Source: BP-191 sp035940575 (GTDB lineage Bacteria > Actinomycetota > Actinomycetes > BP-191). From it: DNA of 64,000 nucleotides. The stretch lies in assembly GCA_035940575.1 (NCBI GenBank), contig DASZER010000053.1, forward strand, positions 1 through 64,000. Reading direction: 5' to 3'. Position 1 is the first letter of the stretch, and every line of letters starts with the position of its first letter. A program made the translations under genes and the position numbers. This document shows, piece after piece, positions 1-8,204 of this stretch. A model generated the notes under the pieces. The model did not search any database, had not been told where the DNA came from, and saw only the letters and a program-made list of their open reading frames with translations.

Positions 1-411
1 GCTGCGCAGTTCCGGGTCGAGCTCAGTGGCGGTCGCCGCCTCCCACACGGCGAGGACCAGGCCGATGCCGTCGATGTCCTCGGGCGGGAACGGGCCGCCG
101 ACCCCCATCTCTGTCTCGTCCGCGACGCGCGGTCTGATCCGGACCGTGCGCGTGCTCGGATCCCGCCAGTCCTCGCCTGCTACGGCGAGCCGCTCCCGGA
201 GCCGCGGGATTGCCGCCGCCCGTGTCCGCGGCCGGTCACTGCCCAGGATGCGCATCGCCCGGGCCCGGACCGAGTTCACGCTGCGGCCGTGTGCCGCGGC
301 GATCTCCTCGTCGGCAAGACCCGAGCGAACCCGCGCGACGAACTCTAGGCACTCGTCGCGTCCCCAGGGCTTCCCCCGCCGCTCGGTCACCCGCTCTATC
401 CCGTCGATCAT
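1..411 (-). CDS. Truncated helix-turn-helix protein, C-terminus outside window
   Basis: The reading frame is open from the left edge of the window to an ATG at 411 (a GTG at 417 is the only other start before an upstream stop), so 137 N-terminal codons are visible and the rest is lost. Residues near 30-55 (motif LADEEIAAAHGRSVNSVRAR) look like a sigma-factor region 4 or LuxR-type helix-turn-helix, which suggests DNA binding. The remainder is Arg-rich and ends in a segment resembling no family I recognise. The gene points away from the nuclease cassette, so it could be a regulator of the element. Function beyond DNA binding is unknown. Confidence 0.6.
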   Translation of the reverse strand, partial: MIDGIERVTERRGKPWGRDECLEFVARVRSGLADEEIAAAHGRSVNSVRARAMRILGSDRPRTRAAAIPRLRERLAVAGEDWRDPSTRTVRIRPRVADETEMGVGGPFPPEDIDGIGLVLAVWEAATATELDPELRS

Positions 412-559
412 CGGCACCCGACACGCGAGGACGATCCGCCGTCTGGGCCAATGGTAGGAAACCCTGCTCTACCGCGCCTCAGATCCCAGGAACTCTGAGC
501 CATTTGGTCACAGGAACTATGCGATCGCGCAGTATGTGCGTGCCTGCGACAGTGCAACC

Positions 560-1462
560 ATGCGTCACGACGAATGGTGGGCACGGTGGCGCGTCGAAGA
601 CGCCCTCGGTGTGCCGGTGGTGCTGCCCGACGACAACTCCGCGCCGGCGCTGTTCGACTTTCGGATCGAGCGCGCCGGTGACGTCGCGGCGTTGGAGGTG
701 GTCAGTGCGACCGATAGCAGACGTGCCGCGACTGCGGCCGCGATCAACCGCGTGCACATGCACCAGACTCCGGCGCCGTCGCTGCGCGGCTTCTGGGGTG
801 CGAGCGTCGACCTGAAGGGGAAGACGCGCGAGTCGGTATGGCCGCGCGTGCGTGGTCTGCCAGCGCGCCTTGAGCCGATCCTTCGGATTCTCGAGGTCCA
901 CGACGTCGTCGACGCTCGCGCAACCCAGGCCTCGTGTTACGACGGGGACGTCCGTGAGGCGATCGAGATGCTCGCCTCAATCGGCGTTGACCGGGTCTGG
1001 CGGCCACGGCCGTCGATGATCGACCCTGGAGGCGGAACGATCTTCCTCACGATCGAGCTAAAGGGGCCACCTGCTGCGCCGCTCGACGAAGCGGTCGCGG
1101 ATCTCGTGCAGTTCCTGTGGGCGACCAACGACGTACGCCGCAAGCTGATCGACAGTGGGTTCGCGGAACGGCACTGCTTCGTCAGCCTCAACGAGTCGTC
1201 CGACTGGCCGCTGCGGTACCACATGTTCCCGCAGGCGACACATCCGCTCGTCCTTCCTGCCGTTGCGCCGGTGCTGCCCCCGGAGATCACCCACCTCTGG
1301 ATCGCCGACGACTTCAGCGATACGTGGCACTGGTCGCCGGCGGACGGATGGGTGGCTTACGAGATGCCTCGGGGCAGGGTGTGGCGCATACGTCCCCGCC
1401 CCGGCGACTACACGCCGGTCCCCTCACGCCTTGCCCCGGCCAACGTCTGGCCTGCTTACTGA
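560..1462 (+). CDS. Hypothetical protein, first gene of a nuclease cassette
   Basis: A 300-residue protein from the ATG at 560; a GTG at 536 would add eight residues. No signal peptide or membrane segment is seen. The N-terminal half has a beta-rich stretch around the motif AALEVVSATDSRR, and the C-terminal half is rich in Trp (WIADDFSDTWHWSPADGW). I do not recognise the family. It is followed on the same strand by a small alpha-helical gene and a PD-(D/E)XK nuclease gene, and the three are probably a unit. A role as the sensor or effector partner in a defence cassette is only an inference from that neighbourhood. Confidence 0.6.
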   Translation: MRHDEWWARWRVEDALGVPVVLPDDNSAPALFDFRIERAGDVAALEVVSATDSRRAATAAAINRVHMHQTPAPSLRGFWGASVDLKGKTRESVWPRVRGLPARLEPILRILEVHDVVDARATQASCYDGDVREAIEMLASIGVDRVWRPRPSMIDPGGGTIFLTIELKGPPAAPLDEAVADLVQFLWATNDVRRKLIDSGFAERHCFVSLNESSDWPLRYHMFPQATHPLVLPAVAPVLPPEITHLWIADDFSDTWHWSPADGWVAYEMPRGRVWRIRPRPGDYTPVPSRLAPANVWPAY

Positions 1463-1573
1463 GGTGCGGTCAGAGCGCGTCGCACGTGCGCGCAATCAGG
1501 TCTATAGCGGGATTCGACGTGTACCAGCCGTACTTCTCCGTACGTCACGAGAAGCGGGATGATCGGAGTCGCG

Positions 1574-1975
1574 ATGAACGACGACGAGTACGCCGACCTC
1601 CTTCGATATGTGGAGCACCGGCTACGTGACCTTCGCGATCCAGGCCTGAGCGACCGTGTCGTATCAGCCGCCCGCGGACGGGACACGACCTCGGCGAGGA
1701 CGCAGTTGCTCGCTCTGCTCGACGCGCTCCGCTCCGACGTCGCGCTAGGAAGCACGACGACCGCCCGCGCCGTCCTGAGCCGCCTGCGTCGAGTGGCCAG
1801 CACGGACTCAGGTCGGCCGATCGACGGACTCTCCGTGCGTCTCTCGGGACAGGACCGCAGGCTCTTCGGGGTCGATGAAGTCGACCTCGTGGGAGGGTCG
1901 GCGCTGCGGGACGTCCTCGACGCTCTCGATCGGCTCAGCGCGGCGATCCTGGAGGACGCGGGGGGAGAACGCTGA
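1574..1975 (+). CDS. Small helical hypothetical protein
   Basis: A protein of about 133 residues, predicted largely alpha-helical and rich in Leu, Arg and Asp, with no Cys. The ATG at 1574 is preceded by CGGAG at good spacing; an in-frame ATG at 1559 would add five residues and is also possible. The stop TGA overlaps the ATG of the nuclease gene (ATGA), so translation of the two is coupled. No family is recognised. Its size, acidic helices and tight coupling fit a regulatory or structural partner of the downstream nuclease. Confidence 0.55.
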   Translation: MNDDEYADLLRYVEHRLRDLRDPGLSDRVVSAARGRDTTSARTQLLALLDALRSDVALGSTTTARAVLSRLRRVASTDSGRPIDGLSVRLSGQDRRLFGVDEVDLVGGSALRDVLDALDRLSAAILEDAGGER

Positions 1976-2655
1976 TGCCCACGCTGACTGCAGACGAGGT
2001 ACGCAACCAAATCGACGCGATCGTCGACGGCTACCGGGCGGCCCGCGCGGCCGCCGGTCCCAGCGTCGTACCCGAACTGCTCACCGCCGGCAAGCTCTAT
2101 GAGGCGTGGGTGCTGTGCGACGTGCTCGAGAAGCTCAAGTCTCGAGAGGGCTACCAGCCGCGGCTGCGGCAAGGGACGAAGGTCGTGCTGAAGTCCTCGC
2201 CGGGACCGATCAACCGTGCGTATCCGTACTTCGAGATCGCTCGGAGTGCCGGGGCACCGTTGGAGGTCTTCACGGATGTCGAGTTCCTGACGCTCAGCTA
2301 CGACCGTCGCGGAATGGCTGCGTCGCCTCAGGACGGCGATTTCCACGAACTCGACATCGTTGTGGTGCCACAAGGCGTCGTCGGTCGTCCTCGCCACGAC
2401 GAGGTGCTTCTGGGCGTCGAGTGCAAGAACACGGTCTTCGCGAAGGAGTTGCTGCGCGCGATCCTCGGGGTCCGCCGCGAACTCAGTTACCTACAAGAGC
2501 CGCGCAACACGCGTTTCCGGAAGTGGCCGCGGCCGACCGTGCCCGCGGACCCGCCGTCCTGCCTCCTGGTGTACTCGACCGACGTCGGCGTGACGAGATT
2601 CGACGCGCCCGGCGCGGTCTTCGGCGTCGACTTCATCCATGAGCGCTTGCCCTGA
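1975..2655 (+). CDS. PD-(D/E)XK-type nuclease
   Basis: A 226-residue protein with a restriction-endonuclease-like core. The motif HELDIVVVP near residue 124 supplies the Asp, and LLGVECK near residues 145-151 supplies the E-x-K, the classic metal-binding triad of this fold. An N-terminal KLYEAWVL motif near residue 42 is of the kind seen next to such cores in other nucleases. It probably cuts DNA. It is translationally coupled to the gene before it, and its last 17 bases overlap the start of a tyrosine recombinase gene. The exact specificity and whether it serves defence or element maintenance are not visible. Confidence 0.65.
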   Translation: MPTLTADEVRNQIDAIVDGYRAARAAAGPSVVPELLTAGKLYEAWVLCDVLEKLKSREGYQPRLRQGTKVVLKSSPGPINRAYPYFEIARSAGAPLEVFTDVEFLTLSYDRRGMAASPQDGDFHELDIVVVPQGVVGRPRHDEVLLGVECKNTVFAKELLRAILGVRRELSYLQEPRNTRFRKWPRPTVPADPPSCLLVYSTDVGVTRFDAPGAVFGVDFIHERLP

Positions 2656-3895
2656 CGCCGGGCAGACACGGCTGGCAGCGGACCACAACCCGACGGCTGC
2701 CAACGTGGCCCGCATGGGTGTCGGCACATCACCACCGGAAGCCTTGGCGACGTCGTACGTCGTGCTACGCGACGAGTATTTGCGCGACCTGGCGACCGAG
2801 GGCAAGGCATTAGGCACGCTGGACGCCTACCGGCGTGATCTTGACGAAACAGCCGATGCACTCGCCACGAACTCGTCGCCCGCCGGCCCGCGCAGCATGG
2901 CGCCGGATGCGGACTCTCGGGACGCGAGGCACCTGGCTCTCGACCTTGCAGCGGTGACGAGCGCTCATCTCCGCTCGGCTCTTGCGTCGTACCGGACGCG
3001 ACCCGATCCCCGCTATACCCGACGTCCGGACCTGGCGCCGGCGACGCGCGCGCGGGCAACTGTCGCCAGACGCGTCGCGGCGCTGCGCGCGTTCTTCGCG
3101 TGGGCCCACGCCGAGGGGTACCTGCCCACGAACCCGGCGGCGAGGCTGCGGGCGGGGCGGACGCCGGAACGTGAACCCGGCTGCCTCGACGAGCTGCAGG
3201 CTCGGGCGGTGCTCGCCGCACCTGCCCGCACCTCGCGGTGGCCGGAACGGGACCTACTGATCGCGGCGCTCGCTGCGTGTGCCGGCCTGCGCGCAGGGGA
3301 GATCACGGCTCTGCCGCTCGACGCCGGTGACCCGGAGCATCCAGAGGAGGGGCTGCTCGTCGTCGGCAAGGGTGCCCGGCAGCGCCGCCTCGCGGTCATG
3401 CCGCAGTTGGTCGCGGTCGCGTGGGCCGCGTACCTGCCGTCGCGCGCGGCGCGGCTACGCCGCGCGGCCCGCCGACACGGTGCGCTGCCGCTGGCCCGCG
3501 CCCTGATCTTGGCGAGCCGCGCGTCTACCCGCGCAGACGGGACGTTGACGATGGAGCCTTCGGCAGAAGTCGTCGGCTACGTCATCGGCCGCGACCTCGC
3601 CGACGTGCTTCCCGGAGGGCGCGCACCGGGCATGGGGCCGCACACCTTGCGACACACGTTCGCCACGCTTGCCCTGCGCTCCGGCGCGGCGAACGTCCGC
3701 CAGCTGCAGGAGCTGCTCGGTCACGCCGACCTGTCGACCACCCAGCGCTACCTGCACGTCGGCGCCGACGAACTCGGTGCCGCGCTCGTCCGTCATCCGT
3801 TGGCGCATGCCGCGTCAGCCAGCGACGGCGACGCCCAAGACCTCTTCGACGACGCACTCGGGGTACTCGGGGCTCAGCAGCGTGACGCGAGTTGA
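2639..3895 (+). CDS. Tyrosine recombinase / integrase family protein
   Basis: A 418-residue site-specific recombinase. An N-terminal SAM-like core-binding domain (about residues 40-165) precedes a catalytic domain with all expected residues: Arg218 in AGLRAGE, Lys244 in VGKGARQ, His335 and Arg338 in HTLRHT, His362 in LLGHADLSTT, and the nucleophile Tyr371. The ATG at 2639 overlaps the nuclease gene; an ATG at 2714 would remove 25 poorly conserved residues. The 3' end overlaps the convergent Mrr-like gene by 81 bases. It is XerC/D-like in size and could excise a sub-element, separately from the large integrase near pafA. Confidence 0.85.
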   Translation: MSACPDAGQTRLAADHNPTAANVARMGVGTSPPEALATSYVVLRDEYLRDLATEGKALGTLDAYRRDLDETADALATNSSPAGPRSMAPDADSRDARHLALDLAAVTSAHLRSALASYRTRPDPRYTRRPDLAPATRARATVARRVAALRAFFAWAHAEGYLPTNPAARLRAGRTPEREPGCLDELQARAVLAAPARTSRWPERDLLIAALAACAGLRAGEITALPLDAGDPEHPEEGLLVVGKGARQRRLAVMPQLVAVAWAAYLPSRAARLRRAARRHGALPLARALILASRASTRADGTLTMEPSAEVVGYVIGRDLADVLPGGRAPGMGPHTLRHTFATLALRSGAANVRQLQELLGHADLSTTQRYLHVGADELGAALVRHPLAHAASASDGDAQDLFDDALGVLGAQQRDAS

Positions 3896-4426
3896 CCCGG
3901 GCTGGTCGCCCTGGCCGTAGACGTGCGCGACGAACGTCGGGAGACCGAACTGGTCACGCGCCTCCTGCCGTGACATGACTGGGTTGCCACCCAGGGCCTT
4001 CGTCTCGTAGGTGAAGCGCCCTTCGGTGACGGTCGCGAGTGCGATGCCATGCACCTTGGCGTAGTCGAGCGCGCCGTTCTGGTAGGGCGCCGTCGCGATC
4101 ATGACCCCCTTGTGGGCGCCGACGCTCTGCACCTTCTGGTGCAACACCTGGATCAGCTCCTGCTTGATCGGGTTCGCGTGCCTCTTCGCCTCGACGAGCA
4201 CCAGGAAGGCGACGCCGGCGAGCTCGAAGCGCACGGTTGCGTCGAAGTCGTACGTGCCGTCGACCCCGGTGATCCGCTCGTGCAGCGTGACCGTCAGGCC
4301 ATCGACGTTCGGGCTTGCCGCGTCCAGCAGCTCGACGACGAATCGCTCGAACTCGGCCGGCGAGATCTCCGCCGGGGAGTAGTGCGCCGTGGCGCGGCTG
4401 ACCGACTCGTCGTCGTTGACCGTCAT
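3815..4426 (-). CDS. Mrr-like restriction endonuclease domain protein
   Basis: A 203-residue protein whose middle matches the Mrr catalytic domain: TYDFDATVRF supplies the acidic residue, LVLVEAKRHANPIKQE supplies the E-x-K, and the following helix-strand pair (LHQKVQSVGAHKGVMIAT) is the usual Mrr continuation. No separate N-terminal winged helix is visible, so this is a compact form. It starts 10 bases after the DUF2188 gene on the same strand, suggesting one transcript. Its C-terminal 27 codons lie antisense over the recombinase gene, which is unusual. Mrr enzymes cut modified DNA, so a defence or anti-plasmid role is likely. Confidence 0.75.
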   Translation of the reverse strand: MTVNDDESVSRATAHYSPAEISPAEFERFVVELLDAASPNVDGLTVTLHERITGVDGTYDFDATVRFELAGVAFLVLVEAKRHANPIKQELIQVLHQKVQSVGAHKGVMIATAPYQNGALDYAKVHGIALATVTEGRFTYETKALGGNPVMSRQEARDQFGLPTFVAHVYGQGDQPGSTRVTLLSPEYPECVVEEVLGVAVAG

Positions 4427-4436
4427 GTGAGCGAGG

Positions 4437-4667
4437 TCAGCCCTTGCTCGATCGCGGGTCGCGGCTGCGCGGGTAGGTGTTGCGCTCGCCGATCTTCCCG
4501 TCCTGGTTGTGGATCACGTGCTCCACGCCGCGGTCGATCGCCATCTCGCGGCCCTGGGCCTGCGCCTGGGCCTTGGTCGGCGCGATATTGGAGACGCGCT
4601 CGTTGCCCTCGGCCCGGTTCGCCCAGCCGTCGCCGTGCGGCACAGTGTGGATGTCGCCCTTCGCCAT
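4437..4667 (-). CDS. DUF2188 family protein
   Basis: A 76-residue soluble protein that matches DUF2188: it opens with MAKGDIHTVPHGDGWANR, continues through a TKAQAQAQGREMAIDRG helix and ends with an HNQDGKIGERNTYPRS segment. Members are small proteins common in actinobacteria and phages, of unproved function. The ATG at 4667 was chosen because it fits the family start; upstream in-frame codons lack similarity. It precedes the Mrr-like gene by ten bases and is probably cotranscribed with it. Confidence 0.8.
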   Translation of the reverse strand: MAKGDIHTVPHGDGWANRAEGNERVSNIAPTKAQAQAQGREMAIDRGVEHVIHNQDGKIGERNTYPRSRDPRSSKG

Positions 4668-4783
4668 GATGCTGCCCTTCCCGCTCGTCCTGCGTTCGAA
4701 CACATGTTCCCTCACAGGACTCACGGCTAAACGCGCATTTCCTGGTGAGACCGTCATGATCGCCTGGCACGGCTCGGTCCTCG

Positions 4784-5284
4784 CTACTGCGCCCTACGGT
4801 GCATGGCGGCGTGGGCGACGAGCTCGCGGTCCGGGCTGCCGTGGCTGCCGTAGAGGGGTCCGCACGGGGTCGTGGCAAGCGCGCGGGACAGCTCGCGCAG
4901 GTCGGTGCTCCCGCTGTCGCGGTGTGCCTGGGCGAGGTGGGCGAAGTCGTTCATCGACCCGACCACGCTGCGGCTTGCCGTCGTGGCGATGCGGTGCTCA
5001 TTCATCTGCGCGAGTTCGCCTGTGACGAACGCCGAGTCGAGCCCGAAGTCACGGAAGGCAGCCTCGACCTCAGCCACCAGACGGTCGACCACGGTGGTCG
5101 CCGGCGCCAGCGGGACGAAGAGCGGCATCCGCGTCGTCTCGTTGACGAACAGCGCCACCTGCGGGCGCCAGAACAGCACGGTGGCGTACCAGTCGCCGAG
5201 CGCGGTGGTCGACGTCTCTCCCGGCGCGGCGTTCCGCGCGCCGACACGGTCGAGGAACTTCCGCGTCCTGCGCACCACCAGCAC
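4784..5284 (-). CDS. DUF6933 domain protein
   Basis: About 166 residues matching the DUF6933 type: a strand LVVRRTRKFLDRV at the start, then LGDWYATVLFWRPQVALFVNE, a helix-rich middle and a MNDFAHLAQAH motif near the end. Function of the family is unknown. The GTG at 5284 matches the usual family start; the frame stays open upstream to an ATG at 5335 and beyond, but that part is low-complexity and runs into a patch of strong hairpins. The gene lies downstream of the DUF402 gene on the same strand. Confidence 0.65.
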   Translation of the reverse strand: MLVVRRTRKFLDRVGARNAAPGETSTTALGDWYATVLFWRPQVALFVNETTRMPLFVPLAPATTVVDRLVAEVEAAFRDFGLDSAFVTGELAQMNEHRIATTASRSVVGSMNDFAHLAQAHRDSGSTDLRELSRALATTPCGPLYGSHGSPDRELVAHAAMHRRAQ

Positions 5285-5338
5285 GACCGGGAGTCTGCCA
5301 GGGCGGGGGAGCGGGCCGCCGTCGCGGCTGTGCATGCG

Positions 5339-5455
5339 CCGTCCGGCCTCACCGGCCGGACGGGATCGTGCCCGAGCTGGGCGTGCTTGCTCGGCTGAAT
5401 GCCGACGGCGGCGGGCTGATCGCCCGCCGCCAGGCTCGGCCTCACCGGCCGAGCC
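5339..5455. repeat. Cluster of four hairpins, two with the same TCACC loop
   Basis: Within 117 bases there are four inverted repeats. The first (5339-5363) has a 10 bp stem CCGTCCGGCC and loop TCACC. The last (5433-5455) has a 9 bp stem GGCTCGGCC and the same loop TCACC. Between them sit a weaker CCGAGC/GCTCGG pair and a 10 bp stem GGCGGCGGGC with loop TGATC at 5407-5431. The patch lies between the stop of the DUF402 gene and the start of the DUF6933 gene on the minus strand. Tandem terminators are the simple reading; no T-tract follows. Confidence 0.6.
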
Positions 5456-5501
5456 CGTCATCACCTCTTGTGCGTGTCAGGCCGAGCACCGCGTCGGGAC
5501 G

Positions 5502-6101
5502 TCAGTTGGGTCCAGCGGGCACCGCGGGCGCTCGCGGTGGCACAGCCCAGGACGTGGGTGGTGACCATCCCGCCCACGAGAGGTCCCACCATGTCAGCTC
5601 CGCTTCCACCATCGCGACGGGCTCGTTCGCGATCGAACGTGCCCTCGTCGCATCCGCGTCCGTGAGCCGTCCCTCTGCGACGCGGACGTCGACGAGGTGC
5701 TCGTCCTTGAGCCGCCACGACCCGTCCGGGTAGACGACCACGTCGAGCTCGAGGTCGCGGATCGCGCACCCGCTGTCCTCGCGCGTCCACTCGTGGATGT
5801 TGAGGTACCAGCACGCGAACGTCCGGTCCTCGCCATCCCAGAACGCCCACACGCCGTACGGGTCGCCAGGACGCTGCAGATGGAGAACGCCGTGCCCGCT
5901 CCACGCCGGCGTCGGATACCACGGGTGGTGGCCGTTCGCGGTCGGCCACGGTCCCGGCAGGTACGTCACCGGCGCACCGGTCGGCAGGTACGTCACGAGA
6001 AGGTCATCGGCGTCCGCGACGACATAGACCGGCAGCAGCGCCCACGGCCGATCGCCGCACAGGTGACGGTGCACGACCAGCGTGCCGGGTTCCCAGGCCA
6101 T
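5502..6101 (-). CDS. DUF402 domain protein
   Basis: A 199-residue protein resembling DUF402 proteins: a beta-rich N-terminal half (WEPGTLVVHRHLCGDRPWA), a tryptophan- and acid-rich middle with WYLNIHEW, and DLELDVVVYPDGSWRLKDEH, the segment that carries the family's conserved acidic residues. Some relatives are nucleoside-phosphate phosphatases or RNA-end enzymes, but the substrate here is not evident. The ATG at 6101 has GGGAGCT in front, and was preferred to an ATG at 6131. It follows the next gene upstream by ten bases. Confidence 0.75.
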   Translation of the reverse strand: MAWEPGTLVVHRHLCGDRPWALLPVYVVADADDLLVTYLPTGAPVTYLPGPWPTANGHHPWYPTPAWSGHGVLHLQRPGDPYGVWAFWDGEDRTFACWYLNIHEWTREDSGCAIRDLELDVVVYPDGSWRLKDEHLVDVRVAEGRLTDADATRARSIANEPVAMVEAELTWWDLSWAGWSPPTSWAVPPRAPAVPAGPN

Positions 6102-6111
6102 AGCTCCCACG

Positions 6112-7512
6112 CTACGTAGACGGCGCGTCATCTAGTCCAAGGACCGACCGCAACGGTCCGACCTCAAGGCTGTCGTTGTACCAGCCGCCGAGGAACGGCC
6201 GCAGGCTCGGGTATTCCGGTTCCGGGTCCTCCGGGCCGACGACGGGATGCTTGGTCGGGTCGAGCCGATCCGCGTACGACTCCGCCCACGCCAGCCACTC
6301 CAGCTCGGCCGCGGTCGGCACGCGGTCCCCGCCGTGCGTGGCGCGGACGGCGACGCAGAACCGGCGGATGTTGGACGCCTTGATCCACGCTCCGACCTGC
6401 TCGGACAACTCTGTCGCGCGGTGATGCTCGACGAGCTGCGCGTACGCCCATCGGATCGCCTCGCGCTTCCGGTCACGCTGTACGTCTTGCTGGCGCGCCC
6501 ATTCGAGACGTCGCCGCTCGTCCTCGGCTGCGCGCGCCTCGATCTCGGCCAGCACCTCCGGAAGCTTGTCGTCGAGCCGGGACCCCTGCCCGTCGCTCCA
6601 GGTCGTCCGGTGCCGGCGCCCCTCCTCGCTGTGCCAGTACTGCTCGAGCGCGATCTGCAGGCGGCCGTTCGGGGTGTAGTCGTACTCGGGGATCCGGGTC
6701 CACTCGGAGCGCGCCTTCTCGGCCAGCTCCGTTGCGGTCGGCACGTGCGGGCTTCGATCGGTCAGCTCCTTGGTCTTGACCGGGTAGCTGTGGCCGTCGA
6801 CGGCGACGACGGTCACGCAGTCGCGACGCTTGTCGGCCAAGGAGACCTTGTAGCCGCGGCGTTCCGCCTCCCGGAACAGCGCTTCCAGCAACCGCAGCGC
6901 ACGTTGCTGATGCAGGCGGCTCACCTGAAGCGGACCTGGCGCGGCGCGCAAAGCCGCGACGACCGGATGCGGCTTCACGAGCCGTTCCGGCACACAGATC
7001 GGCGGATAGCGCGGCGTCCTCGGCGGCTCGGCGCTCGCTTCCAGCCGCAGTACGAGATCACCGTAGCTCCGCCCGGAGTGATGCAGTGCGGACCCGGGCG
7101 GGACGAGTCCGCCGTCGATCGCCCGGCGTGCGGCGGCACGCCACATCGCGCGAGTGGGATGGTCTGGCTCCGCGATCGTGAGCGTCCCGCCTGCCTCGGT
7201 TAGCCGCGCCATCAGTTCAGCGGGGTCTATCTCGGGTAACGGCGCCGGCTGGGCGGCTGACGTCGGTCTCGCGGACGGGCGCGGCGCTTCGTCCGCTGGC
7301 CGGCGGTGCCCGTGCTCCAGGAAGTACCGGCCGTCGTCGGTGACCTCTGCGATCCACCCGCCGCTGCGCCGGACGGTCCGCACGAGCTTCCGCGAGCGCA
7401 GCGCATACACGGTGGTGGCCAGCGCGTACTCGGCCGAGGTGACCGGCTCGGTCCCGTCAGCGATGCGTTCCAGCAGCGCCCGCTGCCGCTCGTTGATCCG
7501 CGCCGTCGCCAC
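6112..7512 (-). CDS. Large element-borne protein with N-terminal winged-helix-like domain
   Basis: About 466 residues from the GTG at 7512 (the frame can be extended to 7704). The first 75 residues (ERQRALLERIADG ... TTVYALRSRKLVRTV ... GRYFLEHGH) look like a winged helix. The rest contains a charged, probably coiled-coil region (LEQYWHSEEGRRHRTTW to DERRRLEWARQQD) and a conserved-looking C-terminal part with LEWLAWAESYADRLDP. Similar proteins of unknown role are common on actinobacterial integrated elements. The shorter start avoids overlap with the divergent operon that begins at 7737. It may bind DNA or act in element maintenance. Confidence 0.65.
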   Translation of the reverse strand: MATARINERQRALLERIADGTEPVTSAEYALATTVYALRSRKLVRTVRRSGGWIAEVTDDGRYFLEHGHRRPADEAPRPSARPTSAAQPAPLPEIDPAELMARLTEAGGTLTIAEPDHPTRAMWRAAARRAIDGGLVPPGSALHHSGRSYGDLVLRLEASAEPPRTPRYPPICVPERLVKPHPVVAALRAAPGPLQVSRLHQQRALRLLEALFREAERRGYKVSLADKRRDCVTVVAVDGHSYPVKTKELTDRSPHVPTATELAEKARSEWTRIPEYDYTPNGRLQIALEQYWHSEEGRRHRTTWSDGQGSRLDDKLPEVLAEIEARAAEDERRRLEWARQQDVQRDRKREAIRWAYAQLVEHHRATELSEQVGAWIKASNIRRFCVAVRATHGGDRVPTAAELEWLAWAESYADRLDPTKHPVVGPEDPEPEYPSLRPFLGGWYNDSLEVGPLRSVLGLDDAPST

Positions 7513-7736
7513 GCTGTCGATCCTGCTCTGCGCGCCGGACCTGCCCGATGCGACACGCGGTACCGCCGAGGTCTGGAGGGCAGGGCCGAGCGTGTGCGCT
7601 GCGATCCGCGGGCTTTCACCCGACACCGTGCGGACGCTCCGATCGCGTTTCCGCAGGTGAGGGGCGTTTGCCGGGTTCGGTAATGGTCGCGCCAGTCGTG
7701 TCACGGACGGTTAGACGCCGGCCCGAGGTGATGGCC

Positions 7737-8204
7737 ATGGTGGCAGCTGAGATCCCGAACGGATCGCCGCACCCGAGTCCGCGAGTGCGGCCAACGGTCC
7801 GTCGCCGCGTTGGTGCGAAAGTGTACGGACGGCGGGAACGACTGCGCGCGCGGGAGGTCGTGCCAGCGCCGGGCGCCGCAGCGGGGCGGATATTCCGGAG
7901 CCAGGTGACACCGGACGGCCGCGTGCACCTCGGCGCGCTCGTTCTGCAGTCGCGGGTCTTCGGATTCGAACGTCGTGGCGACGAGCTGTGGCTGCTGCCG
8001 GCCCAGGTCGGCCATCCGCTGGTGCAGGTCCGCGGCGAGGGCGTGCGGCAGCGGCTGTGGCTGACGGGTGCGGCGCGCGACGTGGCGTACGAGCTGGGGC
8101 TCCGCGCGTTCGGGTGCTCGTGTGACGTGCTGGTTGAGGTGCGGACGGACAGCGTGATCGTGCTCTGCACCGCGTCGCCCGTTCGTGTGCGGGCGAGACG
8201 ATGA
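7737..8204 (+). CDS. Hypothetical protein, first gene of the recombinase-helicase operon
   Basis: About 155 residues, Arg-rich at the N-terminus and beta-rich afterwards (VTPDGRVHLGALVLQSRVFG, LWLLPAQVGHP). The last part repeats Val-rich strands. The start is uncertain: the ATG at 7737 has GAGG eight bases upstream, while ATGs at 7731 and 7683 are also in frame. Its stop overlaps the ATG of the recombinase-like gene (ATGA). The residues LVLQSRVFGF and QRLWL are reminiscent of DNA-binding beta domains of transposon proteins, but I cannot assign a family. Confidence 0.55.
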   Translation: MVAAEIPNGSPHPSPRVRPTVRRRVGAKVYGRRERLRAREVVPAPGAAAGRIFRSQVTPDGRVHLGALVLQSRVFGFERRGDELWLLPAQVGHPLVQVRGEGVRQRLWLTGAARDVAYELGLRAFGCSCDVLVEVRTDSVIVLCTASPVRVRARR

